A stretch of DNA of 64,000 nucleotides from Phascolarctobacterium sp. (GCA_020024105.1 JAHHUH010000001.1:59128-123127); one strand, 5' to 3'; numbered from the stretch's first letter, positions 35,431 to 44,763 are shown. The notes: a model not told the origin generated them from the sequence alone. Made by a program: numbers and translations.

Positions 35431-36189
35431 TTATTCATCCTCACTCATCTCTAAAATTTTCTCGGCTAATTCATTATAAACTGCAACCATAGGGGAATCC
35501 TTCACATACTCACTAACAGTGCCACCCTTATTTTCGGCAATCTGGATGTCACCGCTACGAGGAACATATAAAACAACCTCGGTACCAATCTCCTCAGCTG
35601 CCTTAGCTACGATGTTTTGTTCATCTTCAATGTTTTTAGCATTCAGGATAATACCTTTCAGACGGGCATAACCACGACGGCCAAAATTTTTAATTGCCTG
35701 AGCGATGTTATTAGCAGCGTACAGGGCCATCATTTCGCCAGAAGAAACAATGAATACCTCACGGGCATAACCACCCCTGATCGGCATAGCAAAGCCGCCA
35801 CAAACAACGTCACCTAAAACATCATAGACAACGATATCCGGTTGATAAACCTCAAAGGCCTCCAGCTCTTCCAGCTTTTCAAAAGCGGAAATAATACCAC
35901 GACCAGCGCAGCCGATACCAGGAGTAGGACCGCCTGCTTCTACACAAAGCACGCCACCGAAGCCTTTAAAAACAATATCCTCCAGCTGCAAATTTTCGCC
36001 CTTAGCCTTTAATTGCTCCAGAACAGTGGGAATACGCTTTCCTTTCATCAGGTTCTTAGTAGAATCGGACTTAGGGTCGCAGCCGATTTGCATAACCTTG
36101 TAGCCCTTTAAAGCCAAAGCCGCAGTCAAATTAGATGTGGTAGTGGATTTACCAATACCGCCCTTACCATAAATTGCAATTTTTCTCAT
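35431..36189 (-). CDS. NifH-like (BchL/CfbC-type) iron-sulfur ATPase
   Basis: A 252-residue NifH/BchL/CfbC-type protein. The P-loop GKGGIGKSTTTSN opens at residue 8, and the two cysteines that hold a [4Fe-4S] cluster between subunits are Cys94 (GIGCAGRGI) and Cys130 (VVCGGFAMPIR). Switch sequences include GCDPKSDSTK and VYDVLGDVVC. In the family this dimer passes electrons, driven by ATP, to the component 1 partner. AAGGAG precedes the ATG. It is the first gene of the operon after an 18-bp palindrome. Electron donor is unknown; a ferredoxin gene is not in the window. Confidence 0.92.
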   Translation of the reverse strand: MRKIAIYGKGGIGKSTTTSNLTAALALKGYKVMQIGCDPKSDSTKNLMKGKRIPTVLEQLKAKGENLQLEDIVFKGFGGVLCVEAGGPTPGIGCAGRGIISAFEKLEELEAFEVYQPDIVVYDVLGDVVCGGFAMPIRGGYAREVFIVSSGEMMALYAANNIAQAIKNFGRRGYARLKGIILNAKNIEDEQNIVAKAAEEIGTEVVLYVPRSGDIQIAENKGGTVSEYVKDSPMVAVYNELAEKILEMSEDE

Positions 36190-36292
36190 TTCAAATTTCT
36201 CCTTATATTTTGCTTCAATGCACTAATCCTTGCAGTATTAACTTAAATAATAATAGTCTACCGGTAATCTTTTCTGATGCATACCAGGCTCA

Positions 36293-36310
36293 AGTTAGTA
36301 TTTGCTAACT
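36293..36310. promoter_or_regulatory. 18-bp palindromic operator upstream of the NifH-like operon
   Basis: AGTTAG-TATTTG-CTAACT, one of eleven matching palindromes in this region. On the minus strand it falls in the spacer of a possible TTGCTA-N17-TAACTT promoter. It lies about 105-120 bases upstream of the start codon. Confidence 0.75.
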
Positions 36311-36317
36311 AGCATAG

Positions 36318-36348
36318 CAAATAAAAACGAGGTTATCCCTCATTTTTA
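36318..36348 (-). terminator. Terminator after the ABC exporter gene
   Basis: On the minus strand AAAAATGAGG, loop, CCTCGTTTTT is followed by ATTT. It separates the exporter gene from the NifH-like operon. Confidence 0.75.
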
Positions 36349-36349
36349 T

Positions 36350-38056
36350 TTATATTGCATTATATAAGCGATAATAAATACCCTTCTTAGCCAGCAAATC
36401 AACGTGACTTCCGATTTCTGCAATTTTACCATGCTGCAAGACAACAATGCGATCGGCATTTTTTATCGTAGACAGACGATGGGCAATAATCAAGGTAGTC
36501 CTCCCCTGAGCAAGTTTGTCCAAGGCACCCTGAATCTGTTTTTCAGTTTTATTATCCAAGGCAGAGGTAGCTTCATCCAAAATAATGACAGGAGGATTTT
36601 TTAAAAAGACCCTAGCCAAGGCTAAACGCTGCTTCTGACCACCGGACAATTTAACACCACGCTCGCCAATCTCAGTATCGTAGCCTTCTGGAAGGGAACT
36701 GATAAAGCTATGAGCGGACGCTTCCCTTGCCGCTTCCTCAATCTGCTCCTCCCCTGCTTCATCCACGCCGTAGGCAATATTGAAGCCGACGGACTCAGAA
36801 AAGAGAAAAACATCCTGCTGCACCAGACCGATATGCTTACGCAGGGAATCCTGTTGATAATCCCTAATGTCCACCCCATCCAGCTTAATACTGCCGTCCA
36901 CGAGGTCATAAAAACGCAGCAGCAGATTAGCCAAAGTAGTTTTGCCGGCACCGGTCTCACCAACAAAGGCTATTTTTTCACCTGGCTTAATCTTCAGGTT
37001 CACGTCATCCAGAATCATTCTATCAGCAGAATAACCAAAACTAACATGGTTAAATTCAATACTGCCCTTAATATTTTGACACACAATGGCATTGGGACGG
37101 TCCTGGATAGAAGGCTGTACCTGCATCAGCTCATAAAAGCGATAGTAGCCGGCCATGCCCCGCTGGTAGATTTCAGAAAAGGCCAATAAACGCATCAGGG
37201 GCTTAATAAATAAGCCTACATAGAGGAAAAACGCAACCAAATCACTAAGCAACATCTGTTCGGAAATTACCAGATAACCACCATAAGCCATAATAACCAG
37301 ATTAGTAATATTAGTGAAAAAGCTCATGCTACCCATGAAGTAGGCCAAAACCCTCATAGAACGCTTTTTAGCAATAACGTATAAATCACTTACCTTGGAA
37401 AAGGCAGCGTATTCACTGTCCTCCTTAGCAAAGGCCTTGCTTAAACGCATACCACTAATGCTTTCCTCAGCCTTAGCTGTCACATCACCGGAACGGGCAC
37501 GCACCTCTCGAAAAGAAACCTTCATCTGCCTATTCAGGAAAATAGTATGAATAGTTTTTAACACTAAAAGCAGTCCAACAATCGTACCTAGTTGAAGATT
37601 TAACCAGAAGAGGATACCGATGGTTCCCAACATACTGAACATACAGATAATCGTATCACTAGGAGCACGAAAAGCCAATTCACTAACTTCAGGAATATCT
37701 GCCGTCAAACGTGCCAGGAGCTGACCTGTTTTATTATTATCGAAAAAACTAAAGGGCATGCGCTGTAAATGTCTAAAAAGATTTTTACGCATGGCATTTT
37801 CTATTTCTACTCCCAAAACATGTCCATGATACTGAAGAAGATATGTCAGACCAAAATTACTTACATACAGGAAAGTAAGTACTAAGGACCAGAACTCCAA
37901 TTCCGCAACATCAAATTTAGGAATAGCATTGTTTAAGAGGTTTCTCACTATCATAGGAAATACTAATTCCAGACCAGCCGAAACAAAGGAACCAAAAACA
38001 AGTAAAAATACTAGTAATTTATGTTCTCTATAATAGGATAAAAAAGTTTTTAGCAT
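36350..38056 (-). CDS. ABC exporter half-transporter (membrane + ATPase)
   Basis: A 568-residue protein. Six transmembrane helices fill about residues 1-310, and the ATPase follows. Walker A is GETGAGKTT, the signature LSGGQKQRLALARVFLKNP, Walker B VIILDEATSALD and the H-loop IIAHRL. It belongs to the lipid/drug/peptide exporter group (MsbA/MdlB-like), which works as a dimer; only one half gene is present. The start at 38056 follows GGATGG. An operator palindrome and a TTGACA promoter lie upstream, so it belongs to the same regulon as the nitrogenase-like genes. Substrate is unknown; export of a reduced product is one possibility. Confidence 0.9.
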   Translation of the reverse strand: MLKTFLSYYREHKLLVFLLVFGSFVSAGLELVFPMIVRNLLNNAIPKFDVAELEFWSLVLTFLYVSNFGLTYLLQYHGHVLGVEIENAMRKNLFRHLQRMPFSFFDNNKTGQLLARLTADIPEVSELAFRAPSDTIICMFSMLGTIGILFWLNLQLGTIVGLLLVLKTIHTIFLNRQMKVSFREVRARSGDVTAKAEESISGMRLSKAFAKEDSEYAAFSKVSDLYVIAKKRSMRVLAYFMGSMSFFTNITNLVIMAYGGYLVISEQMLLSDLVAFFLYVGLFIKPLMRLLAFSEIYQRGMAGYYRFYELMQVQPSIQDRPNAIVCQNIKGSIEFNHVSFGYSADRMILDDVNLKIKPGEKIAFVGETGAGKTTLANLLLRFYDLVDGSIKLDGVDIRDYQQDSLRKHIGLVQQDVFLFSESVGFNIAYGVDEAGEEQIEEAAREASAHSFISSLPEGYDTEIGERGVKLSGGQKQRLALARVFLKNPPVIILDEATSALDNKTEKQIQGALDKLAQGRTTLIIAHRLSTIKNADRIVVLQHGKIAEIGSHVDLLAKKGIYYRLYNAI

Positions 38057-38166
38057 AGGCACCATCCAATATTCATTTTTTGCTACTTTACACACATGCT
38101 ATCCAAACTACTAAAATTCTTAAAATAAACAAAAAAATAAAGGCTTAGTTTAATTTTTGCCAATGG

Positions 38167-38184
38167 AATTAGCTTTAGCTAACT
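38167..38184. promoter_or_regulatory. Operator palindrome within a promoter upstream of the ABC exporter
   Basis: AATTAG-CTTTAG-CTAACT. On the minus strand it is overlapped by TTGACA, about 16 bases, TAATTC, so a bound repressor would cover the promoter spacer. Confidence 0.7.
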
Positions 38185-38296
38185 ATATGTCAAACTAATT
38201 TTTAATTGAAATTTAATAAGAATAAGTATTATTATAATGAATAAATACGTAATTTAGATATAACTACATACATTAGTAAACAACTGACTACCACAT

Positions 38297-38325
38297 ATAA
38301 TAAGATAAAAAAATTAACTTGTCAA
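38297..38325 (-). promoter_or_regulatory. Distal promoter of the ABC exporter gene
   Basis: On the minus strand TTGACA (38320-38325), a 17-base spacer, TATTAT (38297-38302). It is about 240 bases upstream of the start codon. The rest of the 38057-38352 gap is AT-rich and shows no gene. Confidence 0.65.
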
Positions 38326-38351
38326 TATTTCATAAATTAAGGTTTCAGCAG

Positions 38352-38381
38352 GAAAAAATACGGTCCACTTCAAATGAACCG
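38352..38381 (-). terminator. Terminator after TonB-dependent receptor 1
   Basis: On the minus strand CGGTTCA, loop, TGGACCG is followed by TATTTTTT. It resembles the terminators after the other receptor genes. Confidence 0.75.
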
Positions 38382-38508
38382 CTAATAAACTGCAATATTC
38401 TTAAGCCAGCTTTACAGCTTCTAAAGCAGAAATATTTTATGTATTAATATTAAGCATATTGCCCGCACAATATACTGCTTAGCCACCAAAGCCCATTTGC
38501 ATATATGC

Positions 38509-40383
38509 TTAGAAACGAACTTCTGCACCTACGCGCCATATACGTCCAGAATAACGCATTGCATAGGAATCCTTATCAAAAACATTATCTACACCTGCAA
38601 AGGCGTTATATTTATTATCTTCCCAGCTCTTATTGACAACAAAATTAAAGGTATTAATGCTACGATTAACCTCTTCACCGTCCAATTTATTATCTACAGT
38701 CCTATAATCGGATAACCATTTATTCCAAAGAGTTACGGACCATTCTTGTTCTTCAGGCTCTACCCATTGTAATTTAAGGGTATAGGTATTACGAGCATTA
38801 TAAAGCAGTCTAGAATTATCAGCTTTATCCCTAGCATCCAGGTATTCATATTCCAAACCGACAGTAAAACCATTTCCTAAATCATGCGTTAAGCTGTATT
38901 CTACACCCTCATAAGAAGCTTCATCAACGTTTACATATTGCATAAACTCCTTAATGAACATACCCGGACGAATCATGATATCCTTACCACTTTCCTCTTT
39001 AACAATGGCGTCTTCCTTATCATTTTTGAAATAGGTTAATTTAGTGGAGGTTTTAGCATCAAATTCTTTTTCAAAAGAAATCTCAATACCGTCACTCTTT
39101 TCCGGTTTAAGATTTTCATTAGGTAACCAGGTAGCCATACCACCAAAGAAGGGTCCACCAGCGTAAAGCTGTTCAACAGTCGGAGTTTTATAACCACTAC
39201 CATAATTTACCTTGATTCTAGAACTATTATCAGCGAAATAGGTCATACCAATACTGGGAGAAGTATGAGCGCCAAATTCTTCGTGGTCATCATAACGGAC
39301 TGAGGGTACAATCAAGAAATTTTCACTAGGTCTATATTCGCCGTATACATAGCCGGACCATTGCTTGATACCCATCTTTACCTCTTCGCCCTTAACCTTC
39401 TGGAAGCCTTCATCTCGATTGAATTCACCACCATAAGTCAGGCTAAATTTGTCAGTGGAGCGTACAGTATTACGTACATCCACATCCAAAAAATCTCTGT
39501 CATCACCTTCGCCTCTATCCAGATTACTAAAGGTTACATCCAGACTATAGCTGCTCTTGTCAGATTTACCATCATAAGCCAAGGTTGCACTTTTTCTCTC
39601 TGCACTATATTCCTTACGTTTTTCAGCAGAACCAGGTCTCATACCTGCAGATACATATGTCAAATCTTCATTAGAGTACTCAGAAAGTAATTTTAGACTA
39701 TTGCTGTCATCCATTTTATAGTCAATATCCAAATTAAATAATTGTTTAGGACCATTCATTTTGGACATTCCTGCATCTTCCCATTTAAAAGGACGAATCT
39801 TGGTAAAATTAGCGTCAAAGGAAACAGCAACTTTACCCACACGACCATTATCAAAGCTGTAATAATTACTCATTTCCCTGCTACCAGTAGTTACACCAAC
39901 GGTTAGACCTTTTTCTTCAACATCTTTCGTAACGATGTTAATAACACCACCCATTGCAGAGCTGCCATAAAGAGCACCGGAAGGACCACGGAGAATCTCA
40001 ATACGTTCTACATTTTGGACATTGATTCTATTCAGGCGATAATCATCATTGGTCTCATTAGCCATTTGACGTCCATTAACCAGAATCATAACATCGTCGG
40101 AGCCCCTTAATCTCAAAATATCACCGACACCTGCAGCCTCAGACATCACCAGACTGGGAGATAGGCGTAATGCTTCTTTGACATTGGTCGCACCAAGCGC
40201 TTTAATTTCCTCCTTGGTAATAACTTGGGCACTTTGGGGCAGCTCCTTTAAATTTAATTTCATTCTAGAAGCACTAACAACAACTTCATCTAGGTTATAA
40301 GTAGTCGGAGCAGCATAAGCAAAATTACTCAGGCCAATGACAACAGCTAAAACCAGACCTTGTGAAAAACGTTTTTTGATCAT
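38509..40383 (-). CDS. TonB-dependent outer-membrane receptor 1
   Basis: A 624-residue outer-membrane transporter. A signal peptide (about 1-24, ending FAYA) is followed by a TonB-box-like LDEVVVSAS, then a plug domain (about 30-155: KELPQSAQVITKEEIKALGA, RIEILRGPSGALYGSSAMGGVINIVTK). The rest is a beta-barrel that ends in Phe (WRVGAEVRF). It would bring a scarce metal chelate, haem or corrinoid across the outer membrane using TonB energy; TonB itself is not in the window. Two promoter-operator units lie upstream. It is the complete paralogue nearest the nitrogenase-like operon. Confidence 0.93.
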   Translation of the reverse strand: MIKKRFSQGLVLAVVIGLSNFAYAAPTTYNLDEVVVSASRMKLNLKELPQSAQVITKEEIKALGATNVKEALRLSPSLVMSEAAGVGDILRLRGSDDVMILVNGRQMANETNDDYRLNRINVQNVERIEILRGPSGALYGSSAMGGVINIVTKDVEEKGLTVGVTTGSREMSNYYSFDNGRVGKVAVSFDANFTKIRPFKWEDAGMSKMNGPKQLFNLDIDYKMDDSNSLKLLSEYSNEDLTYVSAGMRPGSAEKRKEYSAERKSATLAYDGKSDKSSYSLDVTFSNLDRGEGDDRDFLDVDVRNTVRSTDKFSLTYGGEFNRDEGFQKVKGEEVKMGIKQWSGYVYGEYRPSENFLIVPSVRYDDHEEFGAHTSPSIGMTYFADNSSRIKVNYGSGYKTPTVEQLYAGGPFFGGMATWLPNENLKPEKSDGIEISFEKEFDAKTSTKLTYFKNDKEDAIVKEESGKDIMIRPGMFIKEFMQYVNVDEASYEGVEYSLTHDLGNGFTVGLEYEYLDARDKADNSRLLYNARNTYTLKLQWVEPEEQEWSVTLWNKWLSDYRTVDNKLDGEEVNRSINTFNFVVNKSWEDNKYNAFAGVDNVFDKDSYAMRYSGRIWRVGAEVRF

Positions 40384-40681
40384 TTTCGATAATTCCTTCT
40401 TCCTTTGAATTTTATAAATGTTCTACTCACCATGCTACAAGCTACTTGCAAGCCCTGCCATAATTAACTCAGCCTTAATGTCTATAGGCTTTCAATCTGC
40501 CTTCTTCCCATGTTTCGCAGCAGCTCTCCACCTATTATTGCCCTTAAAGCTAATTTAATTAACTACCAGTTCTTTGAAATTTGTATCATGGCTTTCCCAA
40601 TAAATAATGTTCAGCCCTAAAGGCTAATTTCTCTGATATCTTTCTTACCCTTAATAAAAATCATATAATTAAGACTATAGT

Positions 40682-40710
40682 ATATTAGCCAAGGCTAACC
40701 AGCATGTCAA
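40682..40710 (-). promoter_or_regulatory. Proximal promoter with operator in its spacer (receptor 1)
   Basis: On the minus strand TTGACA, 17 bases, TAATAT. The palindrome TATTAG-CCAAGG-CTAACC (40683-40700) occupies the spacer and the -10 region. The leader from here to the start codon is about 300 bases. Confidence 0.75.
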
Positions 40711-40803
40711 AAAAATATTCCCTCGCTAAATTTACTTATTAGCCCAGGGAACAGCGGCTTTTCCAGCCTTCTTAGACATCAGCAGTTAGCACAGTCTAAC
40801 TCT
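40708..40803 (-). ncRNA. Candidate terminated leader/small RNA upstream of receptor 1
   Basis: From the distal promoter a transcript of about 95 bases would start at the operator and end in a strong terminator. The terminator is TTCCCTGGGCTAA, loop, TTTAGCGAGGGAA (40718-40751), followed by TATTTTTTT. It ends before the second promoter. This is the form of a repressor-controlled small RNA or of an attenuated leader. Confidence 0.5.
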
Positions 40804-40838
40804 TTGCATATGATATAGCATGCACTACATATTGTCAA
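40784..40838 (-). promoter_or_regulatory. Distal promoter with operator at the start site (receptor 1)
   Basis: On the minus strand TTGACA (40833-40838), 17 bases, TATCAT (40810-40815). The operator AGTTAG-CACAGT-CTAACT (40784-40801) begins eight bases after the -10. The rest of 40384-40680 and 40840-41054 shows no gene. Confidence 0.8.
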
Positions 40839-41054
40839 TATTTTTTTTTAAAGTTTTCGCATTTTTTCATTTTTCTCTTAACATTTCCCCCTACAGATTT
40901 TATTAAGAAGATATCTTTTGGATAAAATCTATTTTCACACTTTAATTATTAAGTCAGTTATTTTTTATATTTCATTTCAGCAAATACTACTAAAGTTTCT
41001 TTACCCATCCACATTTATAACAGCCTCTTTTATCTGCAGCCAGCCTCTGAAGCA

Positions 41055-41083
41055 TAAAAAAGTGGCCCATAAAAATGGACCAC
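41055..41083 (-). terminator. Terminator after ChaN copy 2
   Basis: On the minus strand GTGGTCCAT, loop, ATGGGCCAC is followed by TTTTTTAT. Confidence 0.85.
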
Positions 41084-41106
41084 AATATTACAAGCCTTAA
41101 AAGAAA

Positions 41107-42006
41107 TTAATTACCCTCTTTAGGAACCCTTGTGAAGTAAACGATATATTCACCCACTCTTTCATTTTCCGCATGTACAGAACGAAAATCGCCATTCTGA
41201 GGCAGGTCTTTAGAACTGATGACCGCAACATTCAGCTGAGGTCCACGCCAATGCAGACGTTCTACGGTACCTAAATGGGAATCAGAATGGAAGCAGCCGT
41301 TAATATGAAAAACGATGCTGTCCTGATGCTCATTCAGATAATCAAAAATGCTCTCTGCCATCTTGTCATCCTTAGTGCATTGGTGTGCAAAGGCTCTATC
41401 CAACATTTCCGGTTTAATTTTCATGGCGCTTTGCATATTTAACATGTAGTTACAGAATTTTTCCTTGTAAGCACCCTCAGGAGCAGTAGTCTTACGGGGC
41501 AGATATTTTCTATCCTCCACCGGTACAGCTTCAATGCCTTCGTGAACAGCGGGAACTACCACTGCCTTGGGCACATTTGCTCCAATCAGATGAATATGAT
41601 GGGCTTTAGCAAATTCAATCAGATGGCGGTAGTCGGTTTTGTAACGGGGCCAAGGACGGGAAGTAGCCAAAAATTCTTCTTCTGTAATCTCATCTGCAAA
41701 ATACTTATCAATATTTTCCTGAGCATTAGCTTCAAACATTTCCATGGACAGCACCAAACGGTCACCATATTGAGCATACATTTCCTTGAGCAGTTCAAAC
41801 TCCACCTGGTGCAGGATATCCTGATTATGGAACTCACCAAAAAATACTGCATGGCAATCCTTCATAGAGGCCACCATTTCTTGAGCGGTTACCTCCTGAA
41901 CAGTTTTATTATCTACCAAAACAGTAGTTTCGGCAGCAAAAGCAGTCCCGCATTGTAAAAGTCCTACCATTAAGCCCATGCTAAGAACATTTTTTAATCT
42001 AAACAT
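41107..42006 (-). CDS. ChaN-family (haem-binding-type) exported protein, copy 2
   Basis: A 299-residue paralogue of the protein at 29171. The signal sequence (about 1-25, VGLLQCGTAFA) is followed by FFGEFHNQDILHQVEF and the C-terminal INGCFHSDSHLGTVERL. The HxxxxxH and GCFHSDSH motifs are the same in both copies. It differs in the middle (for example VVPAVHEGIEAVPVEDRKYLPRKT). The ATG at 42004-42006 has AAAGGAG six bases upstream. It is a monocistronic unit with its own promoter, operator and terminator, placed between receptors 1 and 2. Confidence 0.85.
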   Translation of the reverse strand: MFRLKNVLSMGLMVGLLQCGTAFAAETTVLVDNKTVQEVTAQEMVASMKDCHAVFFGEFHNQDILHQVEFELLKEMYAQYGDRLVLSMEMFEANAQENIDKYFADEITEEEFLATSRPWPRYKTDYRHLIEFAKAHHIHLIGANVPKAVVVPAVHEGIEAVPVEDRKYLPRKTTAPEGAYKEKFCNYMLNMQSAMKIKPEMLDRAFAHQCTKDDKMAESIFDYLNEHQDSIVFHINGCFHSDSHLGTVERLHWRGPQLNVAVISSKDLPQNGDFRSVHAENERVGEYIVYFTRVPKEGN

Positions 42007-42103
42007 ATTTTCTCCTTTTTCCATCCTACTCCATTTAAGCTAAGCGAGCAGGATAAAGCGACACCTGATTAAGCATCTGCTGTAATTAATGATTTAAGTA
42101 ATA

Positions 42104-42159
42104 AGTTAGTAGGTGCTAACTACGAAAGCAATCATATAGCAAATTTATAGCACTGTCAA
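42104..42159 (-). promoter_or_regulatory. Promoter with operator at the start site (ChaN copy 2)
   Basis: On the minus strand TTGACA (42154-42159), 17 bases, TATGAT (42131-42136). The operator AGTTAG-TAGGTG-CTAACT (42104-42121) covers the presumed start of transcription. Confidence 0.85.
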
Positions 42160-42193
42160 CGCTTTTCTAAACCTCTCCAAGACTCCTGATACA

Positions 42194-42227
42194 GAAAAAG
42201 CGGCCCACCCGCAGGTGGACCACTTTT
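42194..42227 (-). terminator. Terminator after the broken receptor gene
   Basis: On the minus strand AAAAGTGGTCCACC, short loop, GGTGGGCCGCTTTTT. Confidence 0.85.
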
Positions 42228-42255
42228 AGGAGGTTAAATTAAACCTGGCAGCGGC

Positions 42256-44195
42256 TTAGAAGCGTACTTCTGCACCACAACGCCATACAATGCCGGAATA
42301 ACGCAGAGGATCAGATTTTTTATCAAATACGTTATCAACGCCTAAAAAGGCATTATATTTATTATCTTCCCTGCTCTTATTAACGACAATATTGAAGGTG
42401 TTAATACTTTTATTAGTATAAGCGCCTCTCTTGCCGATGCTATTATCAAAGGTCCAATAATCAGAGAACCAGCGATTCCACATAGTTACAGACCATTCCT
42501 GTTCTTCAGGCTCAGTCCATTGCAATCTAGCGGTATAGGTATTGCGAGCGGTATACGGTAATCTGCCTAAAGCTGTTTTGCCAAACATATCCTTAACAGT
42601 AGCAATTTTTGAGCATCTAAATATTCATAATTAAAGCCTACAGTAAAGCCTTTACTTAAATCATGCTCTAAAGCAAATTCAATACCTTCAAATTCAGCCT
42701 CTTCAACATTGACCATTTGTACCCAATTTTCGTCCATAACATGACTTTGGTCCATGACGATGGCATCCTCTTTATCTTTTTTGTAGTATGCAACCTTAGC
42801 AGAGGTTTTGTCATCGAAATCTTTTTCATAAGCAATTTCAAAACCCTTACTGGTTTCCGGTTTCAGATTAGGATTGCCCAACAATTCAAAACCCATGGGA
42901 CCGCCACTGCTTTCCCAAGATTTGTATAACTGCTCACTGGTCTGTGCTTTATAAGCCTCTCCATAGGTAGCTTTAATACGGGAGCTATCATCCACAAAGT
43001 AAGTCATTCCCAAGCTAGGAGAAGTCTCTCCACCAAAGCTATCATGATGGTCATAACGCAAAGAAGGAATAACTAAAAGCTTATCGTTTAATTTATATTC
43101 GCCATATACATAGCCTGCCCACTGCTCAGAACCCTTATCAGTCAAAACGTGGTTGATAGCTACTTGCCTGTCATCCTTAGAATACTCGGCACCATAGGTC
43201 AATGTCAATTCATCAGTAGAACGAACTGTATTTCTAGCATCAACATTCTAAAAATCGCGTTCTGAACCAGATTCTAAGTTACTGTAAGTAACATCTACTC
43301 TATAATTACTTTTATCAGCCTTACCCTTATAACCCAAGGTTACAGATTTTCTTTCCATATCACTATCACTATAGTATCCAGGAACTTTAACAACTACCAT
43401 TTGAGGCTTGCCATCAGGACCCAGCTTCATGCTCATAGAGGTGCTAGGGAAAACATAGGAACGTAAATCTTCGTTTTCATATTCTGCAAATAAGTCTAAT
43501 TCATTGTTCTCGTCCATTTCATATCTCATATCTAGATTGAAACTTTGTTTAGGACCATCTGCTTTACTCTTACGAGCATCATCCCAGGCAAAGGGACGTA
43601 CCTTGGTAAAGTTAGCTGCCAAAGCAGCAGATAATTTACCTACTTTGCCGCTATTAAAGCGGTAGTAATTGCTCATTTCTCTAGTACCAGTAGTTACACC
43701 AACGACCGCAGCTTCTTCTGTAGGAGCTTTGGTAACAATATTGATAACACCGGTCATGGTATCACTACTATACAAAGCAGCGGAGGGTCCACACAAGATT
43801 TCAATACATTCGATATTTTGTACGTCGAAACGGTCCATCCTGTAATCATCCATCAAACCTTTATCTTCAGTCATGCGACGTCCGTTAAGCAAAACTAGAT
43901 AATCACTAGAACCTCTCATTTTTACTACGGAAGAATTGCCTGCTGCTTCAGAAACAACAATGCTCGGAGATACACGCAAGGCTTCTCTAATATTAGTCGC
44001 ACCAATAGCCTTAATCTCTTCTTTAGTAATAACCTCAGCACTTTGAGGTAACTCTTTTAAATTTAAGTTCATTCTAGATGCACTAACAACTATTTCGTCC
44101 AAATTATAAGTTGCAGGAGCAGCATACGCGCAGTTAGTTAAGCCAAGAACCACTGCCAGTGCCAAGCCTTGAGAGAACATTTTTTCATAATGCAC
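42256..44195 (-). pseudogene. TonB-dependent receptor 2, broken by a stop and two single-base deletions
   Basis: A receptor close to copies 1, 3 and 4, now interrupted. (1) The usual ATG-AAA-AAA-ATG start has lost one A, so only a GTG (44195) or the inner ATG remains in frame. (2) An in-frame TAG stands at 43248-43250, after SGSERDF, where receptor 1 has a leucine codon. (3) An A is missing from an A-run near 42606-42610, which shifts the frame in YEYLDAQK. The remaining C-terminus ends WRCGAEVRF. Signal peptide, TonB box (LDEIVVSAS) and plug (ECIEILCGPSAALYSS) are still legible. Programmed recoding is unlikely. Confidence 0.85.
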
Positions 44196-44326
44196 GATCC
44201 TTCCTTCTCAATCATTATAAAGTAAAGCTTTAGTTCATCCTAATAGCCATTAGGACAAATTGGAGTTATTCGGCAAAATGCTGGCATCTTTAGGAAACTA
44301 ATTACTTATTAATAGTAGATACTCCT

Positions 44327-44344
44327 AGTTAGCAATCGCTAACC
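44327..44344. promoter_or_regulatory. Second operator, leader of the broken receptor
   Basis: AGTTAG-CAATCG-CTAACC, about 135 bases upstream of the start. No convincing promoter overlaps it, and the leader lacks the clear terminator seen for receptors 1 and 3. Confidence 0.65.
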
Positions 44345-44443
44345 TAAGTGTAAAAAGATTCCCTCTACCCGGTATCCATGTTTCCCAAGATTAGTACTAC
44401 CTTTTACGCCTACAAGAGCCTTATTTCACTTTTTCTCCAGTTA

Positions 44444-44498
44444 AGTTAGGCGAGCCTAACTCATTGCCTATAATATATGAAAATTTTATACTTGTCAA
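44444..44498 (-). promoter_or_regulatory. Promoter with operator at the start site (receptor 2)
   Basis: On the minus strand TTGACA (44493-44498), 17 bases, TATTAT (44470-44475). The operator AGTTAG-GCGAGC-CTAACT (44444-44461) follows. The rest of 44196-44690 shows no gene. Confidence 0.85.
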
Positions 44499-44692
44499 CG
44501 CTTCTTGTAAAAAATATTTTACTTTTTTTCACAATTTATTTCTTTACAGTAGTGATTCTCCTGCTTAATAGTAGTTTTTATTAAGTAATATCAAATGATT
44601 ATTTATAACTATCTTACTTATGTTAGAGGCTTTTCTGAGCACTACTATACAAAAAAATTATTTAAAATTATCTACTAAAACTTGTTGAGATA

Positions 44693-44728
44693 CAAAAAGC
44701 GACTCACCCGTAGATGAGTCGCTTTTTT
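44693..44728 (-). terminator. Terminator after receptor 3
   Basis: AAAAAGCGACTCA, loop, TGAGTCGCTTTTTT, with T-runs on either strand. Confidence 0.85.
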
Positions 44729-44763
44729 ATGAGAAGGATTTGAATAAACTAGAAAAAAGAAAA

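Noticed and set aside
29171..36189. Nitrogen fixation (nif) cluster
   Set aside because: The component 1 proteins lack the FeMo-cofactor ligand positions and the K-like subunit lacks two cluster cysteines. No nifB, nifE, nifN or nifV gene is nearby.
42256..44195. Programmed stop readthrough or frameshifting in receptor 2
   Set aside because: The gene has a TAG and two separate one-base losses, including the start region, and paralogues are intact. Decay is simpler.
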